Of a stretch of 55,395 nt of DNA, positions 45,157 to 53,654 are shown one piece after another. The notes under the pieces were generated by a model. The model did no database searches. It was not told the DNA's origin and saw only the letters and a program-made list of their open reading frames with translations. Location: NCBI RefSeq assembly GCF_041197575.1, contig NZ_JBDKXB010000022.1:1-55395 (forward strand), read 5' to 3'. Numbering within the stretch: position 1 is the stretch's first letter; each line of letters starts with the position of its first letter. Made by a program: the position numbers and the translations under genes. Source of the DNA: Thioalkalicoccus limnaeus (lineage in GTDB: Bacteria; Pseudomonadota; Gammaproteobacteria; Chromatiales; Chromatiaceae).

Positions 45157-47223
45157 GTGTCCGCCTGGCTATCGATCCTGTTCCCTTTCCTGCGATGGTT
45201 CCCAATGAGTCGTGCAGGCCTGCGCGCCGACCTGATCGCCGGCCTCAGCGTGGCCATGGTGCTGATCCCCCAGAGCATGGCCTACGCGGGGCTGGCCGGG
45301 CTCCCGGTTGTCTACGGGCTCTATGCAGCGGCGCTACCCGTCGCGGTGGCCGCGCTGTGGGGGTCCTCCCGCTTCCTGCACACGGGGCCGGTCGCAATGC
45401 TGTCGCTGATGTCGGCGGCGGCGATAGCGCCTTTCGCGACACCTGGCAGTGAACAGTTCATCACGCTCTCTGTGATGCTCGCACTGATGGTCGGCGTCCT
45501 GCGCCTGGCGTTCGGCCTGTTCCGTCTCGGCGTGTTGATGAACTTCACCTCGCACCCGGTGACCCTCGGCTTCACCAACGCCGCGGCCCTCATCATTGGC
45601 TTGTCGCTCCTGAACACCTTCATCAATGTGCCGATGCCGCGCTCGGACAGCTTCGTGGTGGACCTGTCTGCCGTGGTGGCCCAATTCCCGCATGCGCATT
45701 GGCCGACGGTGGTGTTCGGCGTGGCGACACTCGCCTTCCTGCTCCTCATGCGCCGCATGGCACCGCGGGTTCCGGCCGTCTTGCTGGCGGTTCTGCTGGG
45801 GACCAGCGTCAGCGCCGTGATCGGCTTCGAGCAGAATGCCAGCGTGCCCTTCGACGGTATCCTCGACACGACGGCTCGCCAAGCCTACCAGGCGCTTGCT
45901 CGGACGCGTGCCGAGCTCGGGGCGACCAGCGAGCGACTCGCTGGGCTCGGGGACGAGCTGCGGGAGGCGAAGCGCCGCGGAGAGTTCATGCCGGAGCTCG
46001 AGGTGGAGCAAGCCCGGCTGGCAGCGGCCGAGCGCATCCTCGAGCGACAGCTCAACGCCCAGCGCATCGCTGCGCACAGCTTCGTGCTGGCGCCGGTGGC
46101 GGATGGCGGCGCTGTGGTCGGGTACCGCAAGGCATCGCCCGGTGAAGGCGGCTGGCGAGTGGTGCGGGTCGATATCGATGAGGTTCTGCTCGCCCGCGGC
46201 GGCCAGGTGGTCGGCGACATCCCGCGCGGACTGCCAGCGCCGGCCCTGCCGGTAGTGGATTGGGAGGTGGCCCCGTCGCTGTTCGGGGCGGCCTTGGTCA
46301 TCGCATTGATCGGTTTCATGGAAGCCACCGCGATCTCCCGCGCCCTAGCCGCCCAGAAGCGCGAGAAGCTTGATACGAACCAGGAGTTGATCGGCCAGGG
46401 GCTCGCCAACATCATCGGCAGCATATTCCACGCTTACGTGGTCAGTGGCTCCTTCTCGCGCTCTGCGGTGGCCGCGCGCGCCGGGGCGCAAACCGGCTTC
46501 TATGCGGTGGTGAGCGCGCTCGCGGTGGTGGCCGCGATCTTCTTTCTGACCCCCTACCTCTATCACCTCCCTCAGGCTGTGCTCGCAGCGATTGTGATGA
46601 CGGCGGTGTTCGGGCTGATCGATGTCAAGGCGCTGGTCGGCGCCTGGCGCGTCCAGCGCGCTGACGGTGTCATCGGGCTAGTGACCTTCCTCGCAACACT
46701 TGCCCTCGCCCCCAACCTCGCCGGAGGGGTGCTCGTGGGGGTTGTGCTTGCGGCGCTGGCCTTCCTGATCGGTACGATGCGTCCGCGCGCAGAGGTGCTC
46801 GGGCGGCTGCCAACGGGCTCGCTGGGCGGCGCCTTCACACATGATCTGCCTCCGCTCAGCGAGCGTTTCGTCGTTCTGCGCTTCGACGCCTCACTGGTGT
46901 TCGTCAATGTCGCCTATTTCGAGGAGGCGGTCCGCCGGGCCGTCGCGAGTTTCCCCAAGGCGACGGCGGTGCTGGTGATCGGCAGCGGCATCAACCGGAT
47001 CGATGCTTCGGGCACGGAGGCGATCAAGGCGCTCGCCAGCGACCTCGGGGCCGCCGGTTGCACGCTGATGTTCTCGGGCCTGAAGAAGCCGGTCCTCAAT
47101 GCGTTCGAGCGCGCTGGCCTGTTGCCCCTGCTCGGCAAGGAGAACATCTATCCCAACAGAAACGTCGCGCTGGATCGCCTGACGCAGCTAGAGGCAGAGG
47201 TAGCGACGCGGCCAGCCGGATAG
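45157..47223 (+). CDS. SulP-family anion transporter with coiled-coil insertion and STAS domain
   Basis: This 688-residue SLC26/SulP permease starts at a GTG. The membrane domain begins DLIAGLSVAMVLIPQSMAYAGLAGLPVVYGLYAA, the family signature. The STAS domain is at about residues 570-670, with RFDASLVFVNVAYFEEAV and INRIDASGTEAIKAL. Most bacterial members have 550-590 residues. Here about 100 extra residues (about 226-347) sit in the loop before VVGDIPRGLP; much of the insert is charged and helical, probably a coiled coil (RAELGATSERLAGLGDELRE onward). Substrates in the family are sulfate, bicarbonate, C4-dicarboxylates and others; bicarbonate or sulfate is most plausible here. Sigma-54 control with the Usp-like gene is inferred. 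Confidence 0.9.
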   Translation: MSAWLSILFPFLRWFPMSRAGLRADLIAGLSVAMVLIPQSMAYAGLAGLPVVYGLYAAALPVAVAALWGSSRFLHTGPVAMLSLMSAAAIAPFATPGSEQFITLSVMLALMVGVLRLAFGLFRLGVLMNFTSHPVTLGFTNAAALIIGLSLLNTFINVPMPRSDSFVVDLSAVVAQFPHAHWPTVVFGVATLAFLLLMRRMAPRVPAVLLAVLLGTSVSAVIGFEQNASVPFDGILDTTARQAYQALARTRAELGATSERLAGLGDELREAKRRGEFMPELEVEQARLAAAERILERQLNAQRIAAHSFVLAPVADGGAVVGYRKASPGEGGWRVVRVDIDEVLLARGGQVVGDIPRGLPAPALPVVDWEVAPSLFGAALVIALIGFMEATAISRALAAQKREKLDTNQELIGQGLANIIGSIFHAYVVSGSFSRSAVAARAGAQTGFYAVVSALAVVAAIFFLTPYLYHLPQAVLAAIVMTAVFGLIDVKALVGAWRVQRADGVIGLVTFLATLALAPNLAGGVLVGVVLAALAFLIGTMRPRAEVLGRLPTGSLGGAFTHDLPPLSERFVVLRFDASLVFVNVAYFEEAVRRAVASFPKATAVLVIGSGINRIDASGTEAIKALASDLGAAGCTLMFSGLKKPVLNAFERAGLLPLLGKENIYPNRNVALDRLTQLEAEVATRPAG

Positions 47224-47352
47224 GGGACGGCCCCGAGCAGCGCGGCGGGCGGCCCGTACGACGGGTGGATCGTCTCATGCTGATCCGACGACGCCGATCC
47301 CGGCTATCATTTGGCGGTCTACCGGGTGAGAACGACTACCTGGAGGTCTCAA

Positions 47353-47952
47353 ATGGAAGCGGCAAGACACGCACGCGATCGTCACACCTATGCCGACTAT
47401 CTGGCGTGGCCAGATGAGGTGCGCTACGAGTTGATCGATGGCGAGGCCTATCTGATGGCCCCGGCGCCTACGCTGGAGCATCAGGATGTCGCCGGGGAGA
47501 TCTTTCGTCAGTTGGCGAACGCTCTGGCCGGCCCGAAGCAAACCTGCCGTCCCTTCATTGCCCCGGTGGATGTCCGCCTGCCACGTGCCGACGAGGCCGA
47601 TGAGTTCGTCGACACGGTGGTGCAGCCGGACGTGCTGGTCGTCTGCGACCCGGCGAAGCTCGACCGGCGCGGTGTGCGCGGGGCACCGGATCTGGTCGTG
47701 GAGGTCCTGTCGCCGGCGACCGCCAGCCATGACCATCGGCGCAAGCGCCAGGTCTACGAGCGGGCCGGCGTGCGCGAATTCTGGCTGGTGCACCCGACCG
47801 ACCGGATGGTGACCATCTATCGTCTCGCGGAGGGCCGGTTCGGCAAGCCCGAGATCTGCGAGCTCGTCGGGGAGACGCCGGTGGCGGTCCTGCCGGGTGT
47901 GGCGATCGCTTGGGACGACCTGGTTCTGCGTCTCCCGCTGCCCGAGGACTGA
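47353..47952 (+). CDS. Uma2-family endonuclease (DUF820)
   Basis: This 199-residue protein has a restriction-endonuclease-like fold. The family pattern is clear: YELIDGEAYLMAPAPTLEHQDVAGEIF, then VVQPDVLVVCDPAKLDRRGVRGAPDLVVEVLSPATASHDHRRKRQVYERAGVREFWLV. The PD-(D/E)xK-like residues D (QPDVLVV) and E (DLVVEVLS) are present, with the K/R segment following. Such genes are abundant in cyanobacteria and purple bacteria and their role is unknown. The ATG at 47353 has a TGGAGG ribosome-binding site. Confidence 0.88.
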   Translation: MEAARHARDRHTYADYLAWPDEVRYELIDGEAYLMAPAPTLEHQDVAGEIFRQLANALAGPKQTCRPFIAPVDVRLPRADEADEFVDTVVQPDVLVVCDPAKLDRRGVRGAPDLVVEVLSPATASHDHRRKRQVYERAGVREFWLVHPTDRMVTIYRLAEGRFGKPEICELVGETPVAVLPGVAIAWDDLVLRLPLPED

Positions 47953-48295
47953 GGGCTTGGATGACCGATGCGTGCAAGACAAATGCCGATTTCCCGCATC
48001 GACAGGATCGAATCCCCGCAGATTGGTGCCGCAGTCGGCGCGCCGCCCGATGGTCGCGGCGCGGCCTTGAGACAGCGCACTGTGCCGGCTGATGTTGGCG
48101 TGAATCCTGGCGCCGTCGAGATTGACGCGGCCGAACTGGCCGAACTGGCCGAGCTGGTTTTCCCGTCGGCGCCAAGATTACAGGATCGTATAGATCTGGA
48201 CATTCGCCCGTGAGGTGATGGGGCCTAGACTGGCTACCAGCTCGGCCGCTCGCCGAGCCACACGACCCGCATCCAATCAATCCGAGGACAGGCCA
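47953..48295. other. 343-bp intergenic region, no supported gene
   Basis: A plus-strand frame of 81 codons (47968-48213) has a tripled GAACTGGCC-type repeat (near 48131-48156) but no recognisable family and no ribosome-binding site, so I do not call it. The last 60 bases are probably the promoter of the PepSY gene. It may be decayed coding sequence. Confidence 0.4.
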
Positions 48296-48598
48296 ATGAA
48301 GTCCCCTCTCACCCATTTGTCGATTGCTATCCTGATGGCGATGCTACTGGTCGGCGGCCCCGTCTGGGCCGATCGCGATGCGATTCGGATGCTGTCGGAG
48401 GCCAAGATCAGCCTGATCGACGCGATTCGCTCGGCCGAGACCCATCAGGGCGGGCAGGCGATCGAGGCGGGGCTCGACGACGACAGCTTCCGCCCCGCCT
48501 ACGAGGTCACGGTCGTCAAGGACGGCCGGGTCTTCGATGTCCAGGTCGATGCCGTCAACGGCGCGGTGTTTGGCGTCCGCGAAGACCTCGATGACTAG
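48296..48598 (+). CDS. Exported PepSY-domain protein
   Basis: The 100-residue precursor has a Sec signal peptide (LSIAILMAMLLVGGPVWA) followed by a single PepSY domain (ISLIDAIRSAETHQGGQAIEAGLDDDSFRPAYEVTVVKDGRVFDVQVDAVNGAVFGVREDLDD). PepSY proteins act in the periplasm, often beside two-component systems or peptidases. It lies upstream of the OmpR-type regulator and kinase, the common PepSY-regulator-kinase arrangement, so it may be a sensor accessory or a regulated output. Confidence 0.85.
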   Translation: MKSPLTHLSIAILMAMLLVGGPVWADRDAIRMLSEAKISLIDAIRSAETHQGGQAIEAGLDDDSFRPAYEVTVVKDGRVFDVQVDAVNGAVFGVREDLDD

Positions 48599-48732
48599 CG
48601 TCGTGCGACGGCACTCGCCGCGCGGGCGGACCCGCAACCCGCGAGCGGGGCCGGTCTGGCCGCTTGACTGACGCGATCGATGGCCGCCCCGGTTCGGATC
48701 GCTCCGCGGGCCGGGGCGGCGCGCGAGGAGCC

Positions 48733-49407
48733 ATGCGCATTCTGGTGATCGAAGACGATGCCGAAACCGCGCGCTATATCGCGCAGGGGTTGCGCGAGCA
48801 GGGGCACGTCGTGGACCTGGCCGCGGATGGCCATGAAGGACTCATGCTCGCGAGTGGCACCGACTATGACGTGCTCATCATCGACCGCATGCTGCCGCGG
48901 CTCGACGGCCTCGCTCTGCTGAAGATGCTGCGCGCCGGCGGCATGGCGACCCCGGCCCTACTCCTGACGGCCATGAGCGGCCTGGAGGACCGCGTGCAGG
49001 GGCTGTCGGCGGCGGACGACTATCTGGTCAAGCCCTTCGCTTTCGCCGAGCTCTATGCCCGCGTCGGGGCGATCACGCGGCGCCAGCGCGCCGCGGCGCC
49101 GGTGACGCTGCTTCAGGCCGGCGATCTGCGAATGGATCTGGTGGGGCGCGTCGTGCAGCGCGGGTCGCGGCCGATCGCGCTGCAGCCGACCGAGTTTCGC
49201 CTGCTCGAGCACCTGCTGCGTCACAAGGGGCAGGTGGTCACGCGCACCATGCTGCTCGAGGCGGTCTGGGACATCCATTTCGATCCCCGTACCAACATCG
49301 TCGAGACGCACATCAGCCGGCTGCGCGCCAAGATCGACCGCGATGCGCCCGTCCCGCTGATCAAGACGGTGCGGGGGGCGGGATATCGGATCGATGACCC
49401 GCCTTAG
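48733..49407 (+). CDS. OmpR/PhoB-family response regulator
   Basis: The 224-residue protein has a receiver domain (ILVIEDDAETARYIAQGL at the start, phospho-acceptor aspartate in VLIIDRMLPRLDG, lysine in YLVKPFAF) and a winged-helix DNA-binding domain (ALQPTEFRLLEHLLRHKGQVVTRTMLLEAVWD, then VETHISRLRAKIDRD and VRGAGYRI). A GAGGAG ribosome-binding site precedes the ATG at 48733. It overlaps the kinase gene by 14 bases. The group resembles QseB/CusR-type regulators. Confidence 0.93.
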   Translation: MRILVIEDDAETARYIAQGLREQGHVVDLAADGHEGLMLASGTDYDVLIIDRMLPRLDGLALLKMLRAGGMATPALLLTAMSGLEDRVQGLSAADDYLVKPFAFAELYARVGAITRRQRAAAPVTLLQAGDLRMDLVGRVVQRGSRPIALQPTEFRLLEHLLRHKGQVVTRTMLLEAVWDIHFDPRTNIVETHISRLRAKIDRDAPVPLIKTVRGAGYRIDDPP

Positions 49408-50788
49408 GGACCTCGCCCGGCGCAGCGACGTCCGGCTGATGGCCTTTTTCGCCGCCGTCTTCGCGCTGTCGATGGCGGTGGTCGGGGCCCTGGTGCTCTG
49501 GGGTGTGGGCCTCTCGCTCGAGCGGCAGCTTCAGGCGCACGTCGAGTCCGACCTGGCGCAGCTGCTCGGCGACTATCGCGACGACGGGCTCGAGGAGCTG
49601 CGTCACGACATTCGCGAGCGGATCGAGGCCAATCCGTCCAGCCGGCTCCGCTACGTGCTGATCAACCCCGCGGGGCGTGCCATCTTCGACCCCGTGCGAT
49701 ACGCCGACAGGGACGGTTGGCAGGCCGCTCAAACGGCCGATGGCCGCGAGCTGCTGCTCTTCTGCACCGCGCTGGAGGCCGGCTATCGTCTTTGCGTCGG
49801 GGCCGATCGCGGCCCTGCGCAGGAGATGACCCAGGCGTTGAGCCGGATGCTGCTGACCGTCTTCTTTGTCACGCTCGCGGTCGGCGTCGGCGGCGGCACG
49901 GTCGTGAGCCGCCGCTTCCTGCGTCGAGTCGAGCGACTGAAGCGGGTTGCGCAAGCGATCGGCGAGGAGTCGCTGTCGTTGCGCATTCCAATCGGCCGCG
50001 AGCAAGATGCCTTCGCCCAGCTGGCGGCGACCATCAACCAGATGCTGGACCGCATCGAGCGCTTGATGAGCGAGGTGCGGCAGGTCTCGACCAACATCGC
50101 CCACGACCTGCGCACGCCGCTCGGGCGCCTGCGCCAGAAGCTCGAGAGGATGCAGGCCCTGCCCCTGCCGGCGGAGGCGGCAACGCTCGCCGACGCGGCG
50201 CTGACCGAGCTCGACCAGATCCTAGGACTCTTCGGTTCGCTGCTGCGGTTGGCCGAGATCGAGTCCGGCAACGCCGCGCTGAACAGGGAGTGGATCGAGG
50301 TCGGTCCCTTGCTCCAGGAGCTCGACGAGCTCTATCAGCCGATCGTCCAGGACAAGGGCCAGACGCTCGCGCTGGAGATCCCCGCCCCCGTCCGCGTCCT
50401 CGCGGACCGCCGCCTGCTCGTGCAATTGCTCGTGAACCTGCTGGAGAATGCGATCGGCCACACAGGGCCGGGCACGCCGATCCGCCTCGGTGCCCATCAG
50501 CAGGGCGCGCGCACCCTGCTCTGGGTCGCCGACGCGGGGCCCGGAATCCCCGCCCCGGAGCGGGCGCGGGTCACGCAGCCCTTCTATCGGCTCGATCGCG
50601 GCCGCTCCTCGCCGGGGCATGGCCTCGGCCTGAGCCTGGTCGCCGCGATTGCGGCGAGACACGGGGCCAGCATCGAGCTTGCCGACGCCCACCCCGGCTT
50701 GCGCGTGACGGTGGCGTTCGCCGAGCCGACGGCAAGCGCTGGCCCGCTTGACCCATTCGATTCGCGACGTCCACGGCACCCGCGTTGA
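49394..50788 (+). CDS. Sensor histidine kinase with HAMP domain
   Basis: This 464-residue inner-membrane kinase has two transmembrane helices (about 15-38 and 150-172) around a periplasmic sensor of about 110 residues. A HAMP segment follows. The HisKA domain has the phospho-acceptor histidine in VSTNIAHDLRTPLGRLRQKLE. The ATPase domain has NLLENAIGHTGPG (N box), VADAGPGIPAPER and SSPGHGLGLSLVAAI (G boxes). It forms one operon with the upstream regulator, probably with the PepSY gene. The signal is unknown. Confidence 0.92.
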   Translation: MTRLRDLARRSDVRLMAFFAAVFALSMAVVGALVLWGVGLSLERQLQAHVESDLAQLLGDYRDDGLEELRHDIRERIEANPSSRLRYVLINPAGRAIFDPVRYADRDGWQAAQTADGRELLLFCTALEAGYRLCVGADRGPAQEMTQALSRMLLTVFFVTLAVGVGGGTVVSRRFLRRVERLKRVAQAIGEESLSLRIPIGREQDAFAQLAATINQMLDRIERLMSEVRQVSTNIAHDLRTPLGRLRQKLERMQALPLPAEAATLADAALTELDQILGLFGSLLRLAEIESGNAALNREWIEVGPLLQELDELYQPIVQDKGQTLALEIPAPVRVLADRRLLVQLLVNLLENAIGHTGPGTPIRLGAHQQGARTLLWVADAGPGIPAPERARVTQPFYRLDRGRSSPGHGLGLSLVAAIAARHGASIELADAHPGLRVTVAFAEPTASAGPLDPFDSRRPRHPR

Positions 50789-50887
50789 GCCGCATCCTTG
50801 CAGTGCGGCGGCCAGCTGGTGGCCAGCTTCAGCGGGAGGTCTCCGCGCGCTGCGGGTCGTGCAGCGCCATCACCCGAGCGGCTCGAG

Positions 50888-51206
50888 ATGAAACGCTACG
50901 CGTCGGTATTCGTCGACCCGGGGAGCCTGAGCCGACATCGGACAAGGACCCGCCGACTATCTGGTTTCCCTTGGTGGGCACGATGGCGGCGATCTTGTCG
51001 GAGGGCAACCAGCTTCTGTTGCGCTTCATCCGAGATCAGCCACTCGCGTCGTTGAGAGAATCGGCTGACCTGACAGGCGCTAGGTGCTGAACCTGTCGCG
51101 CACCTTGCCGATGATGGAAAGCGACCGATTGGCGACCTCGAGGAGGAGAGTCCGCGAAATCGCGCCCATGGCGCTGGCCACCAGCTTCAAGGTATCGATC
51201 AACTGA
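50888..51206 (+). pseudogene. Broken HTH antitoxin/regulator gene (TumA/HVO_A0114-like)
   Basis: Two adjacent frames together resemble an HTH antitoxin of about 120 residues. One frame gives DETLRVGIRRPGEPEPTSDKDPP, TIWFPLVGTMAAILSEGNQLLLRFIRD and PLASLRESADLTG before a stop. The second continues LNLSRTLPMMESDRLATSRRR and VREIAPMALATSFKVSIN to the stop at 51204-51206. This is the usual order (WF..., SEENxxLL, LxELAxLTGR, NLSRTL.xME, REIAP). A frameshift near 51080 and apparent loss of residues near the start make it non-functional. It ends 9 bases before the hsdR-type gene. Family naming is from memory. Confidence 0.6.
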
Positions 51207-51215
51207 AGGACGACG

Positions 51216-53606
51216 ATGAAGGGGCAGGCCATGCGCGATGGCGTGATCACCGAAGCAGATACCTGCCGTGAGTTCGTCACACCCCGGCTCGTGGAGGCGG
51301 GGTGGGGTGCCGCACCACACGTCATCGGTGAGCAGCGCAGCTTCACCGATGGACGCATCATCGTCGCCGGTGGGAAGGTGCGTCGCGGCAGGCAGAAGCG
51401 TGCCGACTACCTGCTGTACTACCGTCGCGACTACCTGTTGGCCGTCATCGAAGCCAAGGAGATCGGTCTGCCCGTGGAAGCCGGCGTGCAGCAAGCCCGG
51501 GAATACGCAGAAATCCTCGGCCTGAAGTTCGCCTATGCCACCAACGGTCACCGCATCATCGAGATCGACTACACGACCGGCGCCGAGCGCGAGATCGACC
51601 GCTATCCGACGCCCGATGAGCTGTTTGCCCGCCTGACCGCCGCGTCACATCTGCCCCAGGAAGCGGCGTCACACCTGCTGGAGCCGTTCAATCTGGTGTC
51701 GGGCAAGGTACCGCGCTACTACCAGCGGATCGCCATTGATCGCGTGATCGAGGCGATCCTGCTCGGGCAGAAGCGCATTCTCGCGACCCTGGCCACCGGC
51801 ACCGGCAAGACCTGCGTCGCGTTCCAGATCTGCTGGAAGCTGTGGAGCAGCCGGTGGAACCGCGCCGGCGAGTACCGCCGACCCAAGATCCTGTTCCTCG
51901 CCGATCGCAACATCCTGGTAGACGATCCGATGGCCAAGATGTTCGCGCCTTTCGGCGATGCTCGTCACAAGATCGCCGGCGGCGACGTCAGCCAGGGTCG
52001 TGACATGTACTTCGGCATCTATCAGGCGTTGAGCACTGCCAGCACCGACGTCTTTCGGCAGTACCGGCCCGACTTCTTCGATCTGATCATCATTGACGAG
52101 TGCCATCGGGGCTCGAGCCGCGACGAGAGCGCGTGGCGCGCCGTGCTGGATTACTTCGCCCCCGCAGTGCAGTTCGGCCTGACGGCGACGCCGTTGCGCG
52201 AGGAGTCGCGCGACAGCTACGAGTACTTCGGCAACCCGGTCTACACTTACAGTCTGCGCCAGGGCATCGAGGACGGCTTTCTCGCGCCATATCGCGTGCA
52301 TCGGGTGATTACCACCGTCGATGCGGCGGGCTGGCGGCCGAACAAGGATGAGCTCGACCGCTACGGCCGCGTGGTGCCGGACGACGAGTACCAGACCAAG
52401 GACTTCGAGCGTGTCGTGGCCCTGCGCGCCCGCACGCGGGCGATGGCCCGGCACCTGACCGACTTCCTCGGGGGCACCGACCGCTTCGCCAAGACGCTGG
52501 TCTTCTGCGTCGACCAGGAACACGCCGCCGAGATGCGCCAGGAGCTGATCCACCTCAACAGCGATCTGGTGAAGCAGTACCCGGACTTCGTCGCCCGCGT
52601 GACGGCCGACGAGGGCGCCATTGGCCTGACGCATCTGGCGCATTTCCAGGATGTGGACAAGCCGGCGCCCGTCATCCTGACCACCTCCCAGCTCCTGACC
52701 ACCGGCGTCGATGCCGAGATGGTCAAGAACGTGGTGCTGGCCCGCGTCGTTGGCTCGCGCGCCGAATTCAAGCAGATCGTCGGTCGCGGCACGCGGCTGA
52801 AGGTCGACTACGGCAAGACGTACTTCAACATCATCGACTTCACCGGCACGGCTACCCGCCACTTTGCCGATCCGAACTTCGATGGCGAGCCGGCACGCAT
52901 CGAGGAGGTTACGGTCGACGAGTCGGGCGAGCAGGTCAGTGTCACGGAGATCGAGCCCGAGACGCCGCCCGAGCCCCGGATATTGGAGTACGAGGTGCCT
53001 GAAGAGCAGATCGGCCCGGACACCGGAATCCTCATCAACGAGCCATCGCCCGAGCCGCGCAAGTTCTACATCGACGGCGGCAGGGCGAAGCCAACCGGCA
53101 GGATCGACATTGCCATGATGCAGTCTTTGTCCCGCCAGGGCGAGGTGAACCCGCTGGTCGAGGACTACGGCCAGGTAATCGTCGACGAGTGCCACCACGT
53201 CGGCGCCGTGTCGTTCGATGCCATCCTGAAACGGACGAAGGCCAAGTTCGTGCTCGGCCTGACGGCGACCCCGATCCGACGCGACGGGCAACAGCCGATC
53301 ATCTTCATGCAGTGCGGGCCGATTCGCCACACGGCGGCCACTCCGGCCGGCGCGCCGCACGATCTGGAGGTCGTGCCGCGCGCCAGCCACGCTCGCATCG
53401 ATCTGCCGCAGGATGCCGGCATCCAGGATGTCTTCCGACATCTCGCCAACGATCAGGCCAGGACCGCGGCCATCGCTGCCGAGGTGCGCAACGCCTTCGC
53501 ACAGGGCCGCAAGGTGCTGGTCCTGACCGAGCGCACGGAACACCTCGAAGCCATATCGAGGTCGGCGTCGTGCCGTATGAAAGCCTGCTTTGATACTGGC
53601 GCATAA
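51216..53606 (+). CDS. Chimeric restriction/helicase protein: HsdR N-terminal two thirds fused to a TOTE-like helicase fragment
   Basis: Residues 1 to about 620 of this 796-residue frame are a type I restriction subunit R of the EcoEI kind. They contain a nuclease domain with D64, E79 and K81 (RADYLLYYRRDYLLAVIEAKE), Walker A LATGTGKT (about 194-201) and DECHR (about 294-298). At about 620 (PRKFYIDGG then RAKPTGRIDIAMMQSLSR) the sequence switches in frame to another superfamily 2 helicase. That part has a second DECHH box (about 657-661), GLTATPIRRDGQQPIIFMQCGPIRH and VLVLTERTEHLEAI, which I associate with TOTE-type conflict helicases. It then breaks off into 13 unrelated residues. The HsdR C-terminal domain and the hsdM and hsdS genes are missing, so restriction activity is doubtful. 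Confidence 0.8.
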   Translation: MKGQAMRDGVITEADTCREFVTPRLVEAGWGAAPHVIGEQRSFTDGRIIVAGGKVRRGRQKRADYLLYYRRDYLLAVIEAKEIGLPVEAGVQQAREYAEILGLKFAYATNGHRIIEIDYTTGAEREIDRYPTPDELFARLTAASHLPQEAASHLLEPFNLVSGKVPRYYQRIAIDRVIEAILLGQKRILATLATGTGKTCVAFQICWKLWSSRWNRAGEYRRPKILFLADRNILVDDPMAKMFAPFGDARHKIAGGDVSQGRDMYFGIYQALSTASTDVFRQYRPDFFDLIIIDECHRGSSRDESAWRAVLDYFAPAVQFGLTATPLREESRDSYEYFGNPVYTYSLRQGIEDGFLAPYRVHRVITTVDAAGWRPNKDELDRYGRVVPDDEYQTKDFERVVALRARTRAMARHLTDFLGGTDRFAKTLVFCVDQEHAAEMRQELIHLNSDLVKQYPDFVARVTADEGAIGLTHLAHFQDVDKPAPVILTTSQLLTTGVDAEMVKNVVLARVVGSRAEFKQIVGRGTRLKVDYGKTYFNIIDFTGTATRHFADPNFDGEPARIEEVTVDESGEQVSVTEIEPETPPEPRILEYEVPEEQIGPDTGILINEPSPEPRKFYIDGGRAKPTGRIDIAMMQSLSRQGEVNPLVEDYGQVIVDECHHVGAVSFDAILKRTKAKFVLGLTATPIRRDGQQPIIFMQCGPIRHTAATPAGAPHDLEVVPRASHARIDLPQDAGIQDVFRHLANDQARTAAIAAEVRNAFAQGRKVLVLTERTEHLEAISRSASCRMKACFDTGA

Positions 53607-53652
53607 AAGTAAAGCGTGCTTTAATTTGATCCGGGAAATCAAAGCACGCTTT
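53580..53652 (+). promoter_or_regulatory. Three phased AAAGC-N2-GCTTT operators upstream of fic
   Basis: AAAGCCTGCTTT (53580-53591), AAAGCGTGCTTT (53611-53622) and AAAGCACGCTTT (53641-53652) are near-identical 12-bp elements, each of the palindromic form AAAGC-N2-GCTTT. They start 31 and 30 bp apart, about three helical turns each. The last ends two bases before the fic start codon, where it would also block ribosome access. They are probable operators of the Fic protein's own winged-helix domain or of another local regulator. Confidence 0.7.
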
Positions 53653-53654
53653 CA

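Noticed and set aside
47968..48213. 81-codon plus-strand frame between the Uma2 and PepSY genes
   Set aside because: No ribosome-binding site or family resemblance; contains a short simple repeat.
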